DNA of 64,000 bases, taken from Streblospio benedicti. Its lineage: Eukaryota > Annelida > Polychaeta > Spionida > Spionidae. Both the position numbers and the translations under genes were made by a program. Shown in pieces: positions 14,501-26,500 of the stretch (positions within the stretch are counted from its first letter, which is position 1; each line of letters begins with the position of its first letter). The stretch covers positions 35,918,437-35,982,436 of the forward strand of contig CM032660.1 of the NCBI GenBank assembly GCA_019095985.1, in the 5' to 3' direction. A model generated the notes under the pieces. It was given only the letters and a program-made list of their open reading frames with translations. It searched no databases and had not been told where the DNA came from.

Positions 14501-17500
14501 TATCATCGTCATCATCAGCTTCGCCATCTGGATCTTCATCATCACTTCCATCATCTTCCTGTATGAATACAGACAGATGTGCAGGCAGAGTGAAGCTTTT
14601 TAGCCTTTCCTCAAGGCTCAAAGCTGCATCAGAGCCTTTTGTGGCAACAATATCATCATTTGTGGAATCATCATCAACTTTTGTGGAATCATCATCATCT
14701 TTTGTGGCAACTTCATCATCTTTTGCTTCCTCATGGACGATCATGGCGAGGTGAGGTGGCAGTGAAAAGGTTTTTAGCCTTTCATCGAGACTCAAACCAG
14801 TGGCATTTTCTCCATCATCCATCTTAACCTCATCATCATCATTCATTTCATCTGCATCCTCGTCATTATTCATTTCATCTGCATCCTCATCATCTTTCAT
14901 TTCATCTGCATCCTGCATGAGCGAAGAAAGATGCTTTGGCACATAGAAATTTCTCAGCCTATCATCGAGGGAGGGAACAGGATTAGACAGTTGTCCATCG
15001 TCCTCTTCCTCTGATGATGAGGAATCGAGCTCCTCATCTTGAGCATCTCTGGTCGGATACACAAAGTCTGCAAATACAACATTATTGTCATCAGTGAACA
15101 GACAAACTCCTGTGCAAAGTGATTTAAAAGGGCTGTTTACAATATAATTCTAGCTATCTAGAGAATGTTAGGAAAAGACGTTTTGTTGAAATTGAGAGCC
15201 AAAATTTGATCAATTTTGCCATGCTGGTCAGCTTCATTGTCTGAACGTTATTTTGTCAAATTGATTGATAAAGAATTATCAAATCATTCATTTAATAATT
15301 ATTTCGAAAACAAATGTCATATTCTGTAAAGTATTTTTAATATCAGAGCGATGAGGTGGGTATATTTTTTGTTTTAACATTTACATTGGCCAATTTTCTG
15401 AAGGTGACTCAAGTCACATTTGGCTCGCTAAATGATTTATCTTTTCAAATATATTTTAAACCAATATTGACGACATTTTGCTGAATTCAAAGATTTTTTG
15501 CTTTGCTGTATTTTAGTCACTATTTTTAAAACATAACAGTTACAATCTTGATAAAGTGAAGATTAGTGACAGTAGGTAGATTCATAATAATTCATATGTA
15601 CTGTTCTCTATTGTCTGAAATTTCAAAACATGGTGTTTGGCCATGATATGCTACACGGCTTCTTCAGATGTTGATGTTGCCAGTCTCGTTAACTGAACAG
15701 AGCAACATCAACATCTGAAGAAGCCGTGTAGCATATCACGGCGAAACGTCATGTTTTGAAATTTCAGACAATAGAGAATGGTATATATATTATTAAGTTA
15801 CCAACGTACCGTGTCTGGCTGCCTTTAGCGCCTCCACATTGAGCACGGCGTCCCGGAGCCCCGTGTTCCCACGCCGCCGCAATCTGCGAGCAGACGCCAT
15901 CTTGGTCAGGCCGGCGCGCACAGTCGCTCGGGTGGGACGGGGGCAGGCGCCACGATAACGCTTCAACACTCTGCAAGAGGAAGAACGATTTTTATAAAAG
16001 TGTAGACGGTTTAGGGTTTGGATCTTTGCAAACGCCATGTTCTGTAGTCTGTTACGAAGAAGACACTTTGTTGACGATGTGAAATACATATTGAAATACA
16101 GCATTTGTTTGAAAGGCTTCAATCTATTTAAGGCGGAAATATGTTGACGCAGAATATAAGTTTAGGTTTGCTGATTGCACATGTTTTGTGATCTATCAGG
16201 CCCAGAACAAACCAAACATGAACATTATAATGACCAGTATGCTCAATGTATTTAATAGCTAAAAGATAAGGGTATTCTGGAACAGTCATTTTCATATAAG
16301 AAATGAATTAATATAAGCTCTTTCTTGAAACGTTATTTAGAAATTTATCCAATATAAAGAAACCGAAAATATTTGAAAATAGAATTCATTTCTGCAAAGT
16401 TTGCAATTTTGACAGAAATGTGTTTGCAAAGTTTTTTAAAGTGTCTAGTAATCATCGAATGACATTCATTCATGGCCTTCATCAGATCTGAGTCTTAAGA
16501 TCCATACAGTTATGATAAAAATGCACCCACCTCGCTCCACCGTTGTACTTTTTCACCATCTCGCTCTCAAACTCCACCTGGCTCTGTATAAATCTTTTCG
16601 CCATCTTTATATCTAGATTTATTATCAATCAATGAAGTTTATCCAATTGTATGAGAAATGTGCAGTCTGAGCTGTTGTGTGGTCACTTGCAAAAAGCAGT
16701 CTGAAGTCAGCTGCACAATCCCTGGGTGACCTACACCCAGGTCCTGGAGCACCTACACTGGGCCTCCTCCAATCAGAGAGTAGGAAGCCACAACTGACCA
16801 ATCAGCAACAGCAGAGGGCAGTCATATAGCTGCTCCAAAACAATTAGCCATCAAAGGCCCCAGTCTTAGAGATCCCACCCTTTGAAATAACTTGAGTGTC
16901 AATGTGTCAGTTGTTGAAAGTCACTGAGTTTTAGTGACTTGGGTGAAGGCAGTTAATTTCCCTCAAGTTACTAATTGCTGTTTTATATCAGTTATCATTC
17001 AAAATTTGAAATTGTAAAGTGTAGAAAAAATATAATAGTTCTTTCCTCTGATGTTACCATCAAAATATTTGGCCAAAACATAAAAGGACCATGTTAGTTT
17101 TGGGTCAACTAAGCTTAAAAGACTAGTTTAAAATGTTTTTTTCATTTAATTCGATGTCTGATTTTTTTTTAAATAACTTTTCTAACCAAAACTGTGAAAT
17201 GTAGTTTGACAAGTGCAAATTTGTCATGTTGATTATCTAATTTCATGACAGTAAAAATTTGTAGGGCCTGATTTGAGAAAGCTATAATTTTCATGAAAAC
17301 TGTTCATACTTTTTATGATAAATGTTTTGAGTTTGTGTAAATATTTGAATGTAGACAGTATTCAATATGTGTTGGAGATAGAAGGAAGAATTTATTGAGA
17401 GAATTATAAGTAATCATAAACAAAAACATGACAAATATTTTTCATCTATTTTTTTTTATTTATGAAAAAATACATACATGAATCGTACACGTAATATTGT

Positions 17501-20500
17501 CTAATTTGACATTATTTGAGCACAAGTAATAAGATTGTGCTTTTAGTGATACAATGCAATTCTCAGACGTAATTTTCATATTTCATAGTGGCTTTGAGCA
17601 CACCCTTTTTAACTGAAAATTTCAGTTATTTTTTTCTTATTACTCGATCCTTCATGGAACGAGCCATATTATCATCCTAATTATTAGGACATTTTTCTTG
17701 TTGAAAACTACAACAATGCTGATGATTGTGTGTGAATGTTTTGTACTTCTGTTCTGAATTTTTGTTTGTTTGGTTTTGTATGTCACTTGATGGCCATTTT
17801 ATATTCACTTGTGTATCTTCTGTAATATCAGCGGTCTGCATTTTCAATGTTGTAATGATGCATTGACTCTTCATTGTCCATATAAAACTTCTATTTCATA
17901 TGTTCCACTTTGTGTAACAGGATGTTTGCCATGTTTAATGATCTTGTTCTGTGTGAAGTTTTTTTGTGGCTGTGCTGTATTTGTGTTATGTTTGTGGTGA
18001 GTTTTGTGGCTAACGTTGCGTCTTCTAGCCACTAGAGTGGCGCCTTTTTTTGGTGGCTGGAGGTTGACAATTATCATCGTTATCATCAGCGTTGCCATCT
18101 GGATCTTCATCATCACTTCCATCATCTTCCTGTATGAATACAGACAGATGTGCAGGCAGAGTGAAGCTTTTTAGCCTTTCCTCAAGGCTCAAAGCTGCAT
18201 AAGAGCCTTTTGTGGCAACAATATCATCATTTGTGGAATCATCATCATCAATCTTTTGTGGCAACTCATCATCTTTTCTTTTGCTTCCTCTTTGTGGCAA
18301 CTTCATCATCTTTTGCTTCCTCATGGACATGGCCAGGTGAGGTGGCAGTGAAAAGCCTTTTTTTTTAGCCTTTCATCGAGACTCAAACCAGTGGCATTTT
18401 CTCCATCATCCATCTTAACCTCATCATCTTTCATTTCATCTGCATCCTCATCATCTTTCATTTCATCTGCATCCTCATCATCTTTCATTTCATCTGCATC
18501 CTGCATGAGCGAAGAAAGATGCTTTGGCACATAGAAATTTCTCAGCCTATCCTCGAGGGAGGGAACAGGATTAGACAGTTGTCCATCGTCCTCTTCCTCT
18601 GATGATGAGGAATCGAGCTCCTCATCTTGAGCATCTCTGGTCGGATACACAAAGTCTGCAAATACACCATTAGCGTCATCAGTGAACAGACAAACTCCTG
18701 TGCAAAGTGATTTAAAAGGGCCGTTTACAATATAATTCTAGCTATCTAGAGAATGTGAGGAAAGGACGTTTTGTTGAAATTGAGAGCCAAATTTAGTCAA
18801 TTATTGCCATGCTTGTCAGCTTCATTGTCTGAACGTTATTTTGTCAAATTGATTGATAAAGAATTACCAAATCAATAATTTTATGATTGTTTTGAAAACG
18901 AATCTCATATTGTGTAAAGTGTTTTTAATATCAGACGGACGAGGTGTATATTTTTTGTGTTTCAACATTTACATTGACCAATTTTCTGAAGATGTCAAGT
19001 CACTTTGCCTCGCTAAATGATTGATCTTTTCAAATATATTTTAAACAGTGACGACATTTTGCTGAATTCAAAGGTGTTTTGCTTTGCTGTATTATTATGT
19101 GGGACTTTAACACGGACCTTTAATCAATATTATTAATCTTAAAGATACAGTCACTATTTTAAAAGCACAACAGTTACAAATCTTGGCATGTACAGTAGAA
19201 CCTCTCTATCAGTGAGACCAGTGTTCGGTGATCTCGACGGAGAGGTGAACTCTATACAGAGGTTAATTCTGGTATCGTTATGAAGGTTTAACACTGTGAA
19301 AAGTGGCCCTATTATAGAAGTGGTCTTTATAGAGAGATGGTCTTAATTGGAAGTTTAACTGTACGTACCCTATGCTGTATTATATGGGACTTTTAACATG
19401 GATCTTTAATCAATAAGATAAGTCACTATCTCTAAAACACCCCAGTCACCACCGTGGCGTAACGTACCGTGTCTGGCTGCCTTTAGCGCCTCCACATTGA
19501 GCACGGCGTCCCGGAGCCCCGTGTTCCCGCGCCGCCGCAACCTGCGAGCAGACGCCATCTTGGTCAGGCCGGCACGCACAGTCGCTCGGGTGGGACGGGG
19601 GCAGGCGCCACGGAAACGCTTCAACACTCTGCAAGAGGAATGAATGATTTTGATCATTGTGGAAAGTTTAGGGGTTTTGATCTTTGCAAAAGCCATGTTC
19701 TGTATTATTGGAGGAAGGCGCTTTGTTGACTATGCGAAGTACATGGCAAAATACGGCATCTGTTTAAAAGCCTTCAATCTATGTAAGGCGGAAATATGTG
19801 GACGCAGAATATAAGTTTAGGTTTGCTGATTGAACATGTTTTGTGATCCATCAGGCCCAGAACAAAGCAAACATGTAAATTATAATGACCAGTATGCTTG
19901 ATGTATTTGATAGCTAAAAGTAAGGGTATTCTGGAACAGTCATTTTCATATAAGAAATGAATTATTATCCAATATATAGAAACAGAAATCATTTTAAAAT
20001 ATAATTCAATTCTGCAAAGTTTGCAATTTTGACAGAAATGTGTTTGCAAAGTTTTTTTAAAGTGTCTAGTAATCATTGAATGACATTCATACATTGCCTT
20101 CATCAGATCTGAGTCTCAAGATCCATACAGTTATGATAAAAATGCACCCACCTCGCTCCACCATTGTACTTTTTCACCATCTCGCTCTCAAACTCCACCT
20201 GGCTCTGTATGAACCTGGCTGCCATCTTTATATCCAGATTTATTATAAATCAATGAAGTTTATCCAATTGTATGAGAAATGTGCACTCTGAGCTGTTGTG
20301 TGGTCACTTGCAAAAAGCAGTCTGAAGTCAGCTGCACAGTCCCTGGGTGACTTACACCCAGGTCCTGGAGCACCTACACTGGGCCTCATCCAATCAGAGA
20401 GCAGGAAGCCACAGCCAACCAATCAGCAACAGCAGAGGGCAGCCAAATAACTGCTCCAAAACAATTAGCTATCAAAGGCCTAAGTCTTTAGAGATCCCAC

Positions 20501-23500
20501 CCTTTGAAATAACTTGAGTGTCAATGTGTCAGTTGTTGAAAGTAACTGAGTTTTAGTAACTTGGGTGAAGGCAGTTAATTTCCCTCAAGTTACTAATTGC
20601 AGTTTTATATCAGTTAGCATTCAAATTTTTAAAAATGTTTAATGTAAATTAAATTTGATGTTCTTTCCTCTGATGTTTCCATCAAAATCTAGCTAAAACA
20701 TGAAAGGATCACATTAGTTTTTCATTATGTAAGCTTCAAAAATTGGTTTTAAAAACTTTTGTTTGATATCATTTATTTAATTTCAATGTCTCTTTTGTAA
20801 TATTAATTTATCTATAGAAATTCTTTGGCAAATGTCATTTTGTAATTTCAATGATTTTAGTAAGTAGATTTTGATATTATGACTTGAAGTAATTGACAGT
20901 ATTATTACTTAAATAGTTAGTAAGCAGTTGTGAGAGCGTCTATATTTCATCGTACCAATCTCATATTACATTGCTGCCTAGGATGCAAGAGAAAAGATAC
21001 TAGTATACACTTTTGTAAAGCAATGATACCAAATGATTTTCACTTAACATATCATTGGTTTGCAATGAAGGACACCATATTTTTACATTACCAAGATGAA
21101 CGATTTCTTAAATTCACCTTGTTTGACAAACTCCACCTACCGTTATCTTCTATATATACAATGTTCATCTTAACATAGCGCAATAAATTCTTACATTGTT
21201 GGCAGTTTCAAAAACTACTGTTGCCATTCTCAAAACATCTCTGCGCATTTTTAAGGTCACTCAGCAGGACTTTCGATGCCTAAAATCGGATCCTACACAT
21301 GGGAGAGATGAAAGGCCCCCCTCGTCCCTGTTCGTGACCTGCTTCTGTGTTCGAATCTTTATCACTTCCTTGATAATTTTTGTTCTCTAGTCACTCTCTG
21401 TCCAAAACACTCACTTCCTCCAAGTCTATCTCTGACATGGGTGTTCTGATAAACATGATCCACTGATGATTGCAATCTTGTTCATTTGGGTTAGGGATTC
21501 TTTTCTCGTTGCTGTGGTGAAAGATGACTTATTGTTCTGATCAGCGTCCTTCATATATTCTTTCACTCGTGTACCCAGTTTCCTGCCAGTTACACTTTTA
21601 CAAGACATACTATCCTATCTTCTGTTGTACTGTTGTGACTATGTTGCAGGTATTGCGGGCAGTGAGTACAGTCACGACGGTGGTGACTCCATGAGCATCC
21701 AGCGTGTCTCCATGTCTCCTAACACAGCCTTCTCAATGGCAGACGCACACGTGAGTGGAAGTTCCACTGTCTTTGCAGGGCCACAGATAAGTACCCATCA
21801 TATAGTCTAAAACAGGTATCTGTGTTGTCAAGACGGCTAAAGTGTTTGGGTTAATTGTCCTATGGACGAGTATTCTCAGTTAGCCCAGACATCAGTTTCA
21901 ATTGAATTTGTTGAATTGGACATATCAATCCTAGTTAGGACGGGTATCTTTTCAGGATACTTGTCCTACAGATAAGTAAGATGTTTTCCCTATTCGTGGC
22001 CCTGTCTTTGTTGTGAAATACTTTAAATCTAGAGTTTACAAAATACTATCTTGTATGTTTGTACCCAGCAATTGAAATGGTATTTCATTTCATTGATGTA
22101 GCATTATCGATTGGAATGGGCAATAAAGAATATGAGGTTAAAGTGAAAATGCTGCTCATTTTTCCAGGTGTTGTTTAAGCCCCTGCTGAAGGGCATTGGT
22201 CACCACTTTGACCCTGAGACGACCTCGGCCCTGATGACCAAGTTTGGAGGCAATATCTCTGTGAAGCTCATACTGAGTGCACTGCGCATTGATATTGTGG
22301 ACTCAGAACTCATGTCGCATAAGCGGCATCATCAGGTAAGGAATGTTTACCGAAGTCCTTTGTCCAAACCACTAAATATAGTTTTCTTCTCGCTCTGTTT
22401 TCTATGACAAGCAAGCTCCTACTACTGTATTGAGTGCATTGCTGAAGACAGTGGTAGGATTTTGCTTGCCATTGAAAAATGGGAGAGTAGAAGAAAATTG
22501 TATCAACAAACAAACTTGGGAAAAACACATTAGAAAACTACATAGTGGAGAGCAAAAACTGGGGGCAGTAATAAGCTAGTCCAACACTCTCTAAGGGCAA
22601 AATGTGGACTTAAAAAGTGTGATGACAACAAAGATGATGAAGACTATGACGATGATGGTTGTTAAATACAAAACTTGATAAAGTGAGCATTACCTGTTGA
22701 TGATGCTACTCGGTATATAATAATCATATTTTCTTACATTTCAGAGCAAGTACAGATTTAGCTCACACAGAATGCAATTCTCACCTTCTACTCCGTCCTT
22801 TCTCTGCAACAACTTTGAAGTGATGATTTCGATGAAGGACGTTCTCAACTTTGAGAAGATGACTGACGTTGATACACTAAAACAGGTATGATAAGAACAT
22901 TGTTTGTGTCTCATCACTTTAGCTTAATATATTTATTAATTTCAGGTAGTTATTTTTTGTATACACATTTGTTTTGTTGAAATATCATTAACATATTATT
23001 CTAAGCTGAATATGTATGATTTACTAAAAAACAAATAATAATTAAATAAAAAAAAATATATTCTTTTCAAAATCAGTTTATACCATTGAAATAGGACACA
23101 AAATCAGCAAAATATATGATCAGAAGTTTCTGTGGCGCATCTTTATATAATAGATAAATAATAAAAGATGACATTTACATGCAAATTTAATACCATGATA
23201 TTTTTGATCATGGTTATAAATTTGCAATTAAACCTAATCTTTTATTATTTATTTACAAAATCAGTATTAATTCTCTGAATATTTCTCTCAGGCTGCTATG
23301 GACGAAAGACGTAAAAGCATGAGGACGATCAAGTTTGCCATGGACAACATGGAGACAAAGCCGGCCACGACCAAGCTCAACTTCGCAGTGGCCATTCAGT
23401 CGGTGACGCAGCACGTTAACATGTCGCTGCTCCGTCTGGCTCATCAGTTCGTGTCCGTGGTGGAGAATATACATGACACGAGGGTCGAACTCAAAGGGGT

Positions 23501-26500
23501 ATGCGCCGTTTTGTCACTTTTGTTTAGTTATACCAATTTTTGTTACACCAATCTATGTTGGATATTCATCTGCTCAAGTTTAACATTATTCTCAAAGCGT
23601 TTAAATGCTACTTTTGACGAGGCAAAAACTTGAAAGTACCTTGATAGCTTTCAATCTTTCACAAGTTTTTTTGGCAGCAGACTGAAGAAAACCTTGTGAA
23701 AGGTTGAAAGCCATCAATGTACTTCCAAAGTTTTGGTTCAAAAAAATAGTTTAAACCCTTAAATAATTTTATAAATCTAGATGTTCGTGGTGTGATTAAA
23801 ATTGAAAGAAGTGAAGATAGGTGAAGCTGCATAGATTAATTGAAAAATGTATGGGTTGATTTAATGTCAGTACATCATAGTCATCTTGTGTGTATCATAT
23901 GGTTTCATATTTGTATTGTGTAAAACAAGCATCATTAACATGATAATACAAATATCGTTAATTTGTTGTGCAAATTAATAAACCTACATGCAGAAGCTTT
24001 GGATTAACAAAAAAACAACTATTAAACTATACTCTGACTCTGAGTCGACATGATATCTCTTTAAGTAGGAATTTTTATGAAAATAAAATGTTTCGCTTCT
24101 TCACAGTACGGTAAAGACCCTTTCCGAGGCCACAGAAAGCAAGACTCCAAAGGTTCATCGACAGAGACTGACAACCACAGCATGGATATCCTCGATCCTC
24201 AGACATCTAACAGCAATACCGACTCCATCCTGTCACCCAAATCTGGCGATACAAATAGCAGGTAAATGTTAAGTTACATCATCGGTTGCATAGCTTTATT
24301 ATTCCCACTGCTTTTACAAGTCCATGTTCATAATATCAACCCGTGGGTTTGACCTACCTAATCCTGCAGAACTTGGCAGGTGTGCCAGAAATTCAAAATC
24401 ACTTAAATATGCCACTGAACATTTCAGCAGTGGCACAGTCAGGATTAGCCACTCGTCCGCTCGTATTAACTAGTAAAAACTAGTGGAGGACGAGTGCTAA
24501 TTTTTAGAAACTCGTCCTTTTGACGAGGAGCAATTGTGAATAACTTGGCATACAGATATAGAGTTTGTATAAGGAGGAGTACATTTTTTGTAGGACGAGT
24601 AGATATTTGAGGGTTACTCGTCCTTACTTCCTTTATTTAGTAATAAAAATAATTAAAAATGATTATACATTTCATAAATAAATATAAGAGCAGTTCACAA
24701 ATATAAGACATAACACCTACAGTAGTAGTATTCAAAGAGGTAACATTAATTCATTGAGATTTTGAGATCCAAGGGGGTATATGCCCCCCTCATGAAGGCT
24801 CCATAATGTCCTTGTCAATTAGGTGAAGGCCAAAATGAGGTCTAGGGCACATTGGAGTCATCCTGCATGCATGTTGATGTTTTGGGAGAGACACATAATC
24901 ATTCATACACCAATGTTACAGACCTCAATGTGCAATGAGACATACCAAGTATATATAGCAGTGTTCATATGTTGTTAGAAAACTGTTTCTTGTGCCTTGT
25001 TCCTTAAATGATGTTTCAATGAAGTTGCTACAGTTTCACTGTATTTTGATTTGCACCTTATGTTTAAAGTTATTGGTAGGATATTTATGTCTTGTGATGA
25101 ATCAGTAAGTTTCTTTATCAGGTAAAGATAATTTTTTATTATGAAACACAATGTACTTGTGTTTCATTTTCACATTTTAACATTGTAACTTCGTGGTAAC
25201 CATGATATAAATTTGGGATTTATCTAATGCATGGAAAATACCACACTTTTGTAGCTGTTAGAGTACCACAGTAGGTAAATTATGTTTTTCACGCAGACAC
25301 TATTGACCTGTCAAGACTAAGAATGTGGGTCGGAGTGACCGTGCCGCATCGACCACTGTACACACTGTCACCACCATGTCAGCTATTCCACATACGCACT
25401 AATTACATTTACGATGTTTACTATATTCTAAATTCCTTTCTCACCAAAAACAAGAGATCACTAGATTCAGCCAGCATCAAAACGATCGAGCTGCCTGTTG
25501 TGCTGTGTGAAGCTCTAACAGCAGCCAGTGCGCATTGCAGGGCAAATCCTGGCTTATGTCACAGATTCTAATACTGTGGCCAATGAGCATTACTGAGCTA
25601 ATGGTCTGGTCAGTGCAGTTTGATAAATAGTCATGAAGGCTCCATAACGTCCTCATCAATAACGTGAAGGCCAAAAATGCTGCTGATTCTGTTGATTGTT
25701 ATCATTCATACACCAATGTTACAGACCTCAATGTGGAATAAGACACATCAAGTATATAATATTATAGCAGTGTTCATGTGTTGTTAGAAAACTGTTTCTT
25801 GTGCCTTGTTCATCAAATGATGTTTCAATGAAATTGCTACAATTTTCAAAATGAGGTCCAGGGCACATTGGAGTTTGTTTTGTAGCTGGCCGTTCTTGGG
25901 TTTGTTATCATTCATACACCAATGTAACAGACCTCAATGTGGAATAAGACACACCAAGTAAATATAGCGGTGTTTATGTGCCGTTTGAAAACTGTTTCTT
26001 GTTGAATATTCATTATTTGATAGTTCAATAAAATTGCTACGATTTTCCTCTATTTTATTTAGCACCTAATGTTGAAAACTTATAGTAGGATATTTATGTC
26101 TTAGCATGAATCAGTAAGTTTCTTTAGTAGGTAAAGATCATTTTTATTATGAAACACAATGTACACATGTTTTCATTTTCGTATTTTAGTTTTGTTACTT
26201 TACGGGTAACTGTGATATGAATTTAGGATTTATTTAATGCATTGAAAATAAAAATTTGTGTTGGCCAGTGAATTATCACAGTAGGTGGATCGTATGAATG
26301 ATAAAGGTATCAACCATCAATATGTGCATCTTTCATCTGAAAAGGTGGTCTCTCTGGAGACCTCTTCATTCACCCATACATATCTGCGGGGTAAGTTTGA
26401 TAATATAGACTGTGCTGCCCCTAACGGCTCAAATTTCAGCCAATCAATGCTTCTGACGTTGGTTTTGCAACGAACAACATTGGGAAAAACACTTTTCGTT

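Larger units (their letters stand above)
13845..20745. repeat. Tandem segmental duplication, two units of about 3.3 kb
   Basis: Unit 1 runs about 13845-17120 and unit 2 about 17420-20745, direct orientation. Similarity covers the nested gene, its introns, its 5' flank and its 3' flank (both begin near a shared word aatatttttcatctattt). A 170-base hairpin at 15608-15779 occurs only in unit 1 and a pogo-like MITE at 19191-19363 only in unit 2, so both inserted after the duplication or were lost from one copy. Confidence 0.85.

Noticed and set aside
14563-14827. Plus-strand ORFs of 62-63 aa rich in His and Ser
   Set aside because: Antisense shadows of the acidic repeats of the nested gene on the minus strand.
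14322-16604. Nested gene as an HJURP/Scm3-like centromere protein
   Set aside because: The word EMVKKYN recalls the start of the Scm3 domain, but the following conserved residues of that domain are missing; too weak to name.
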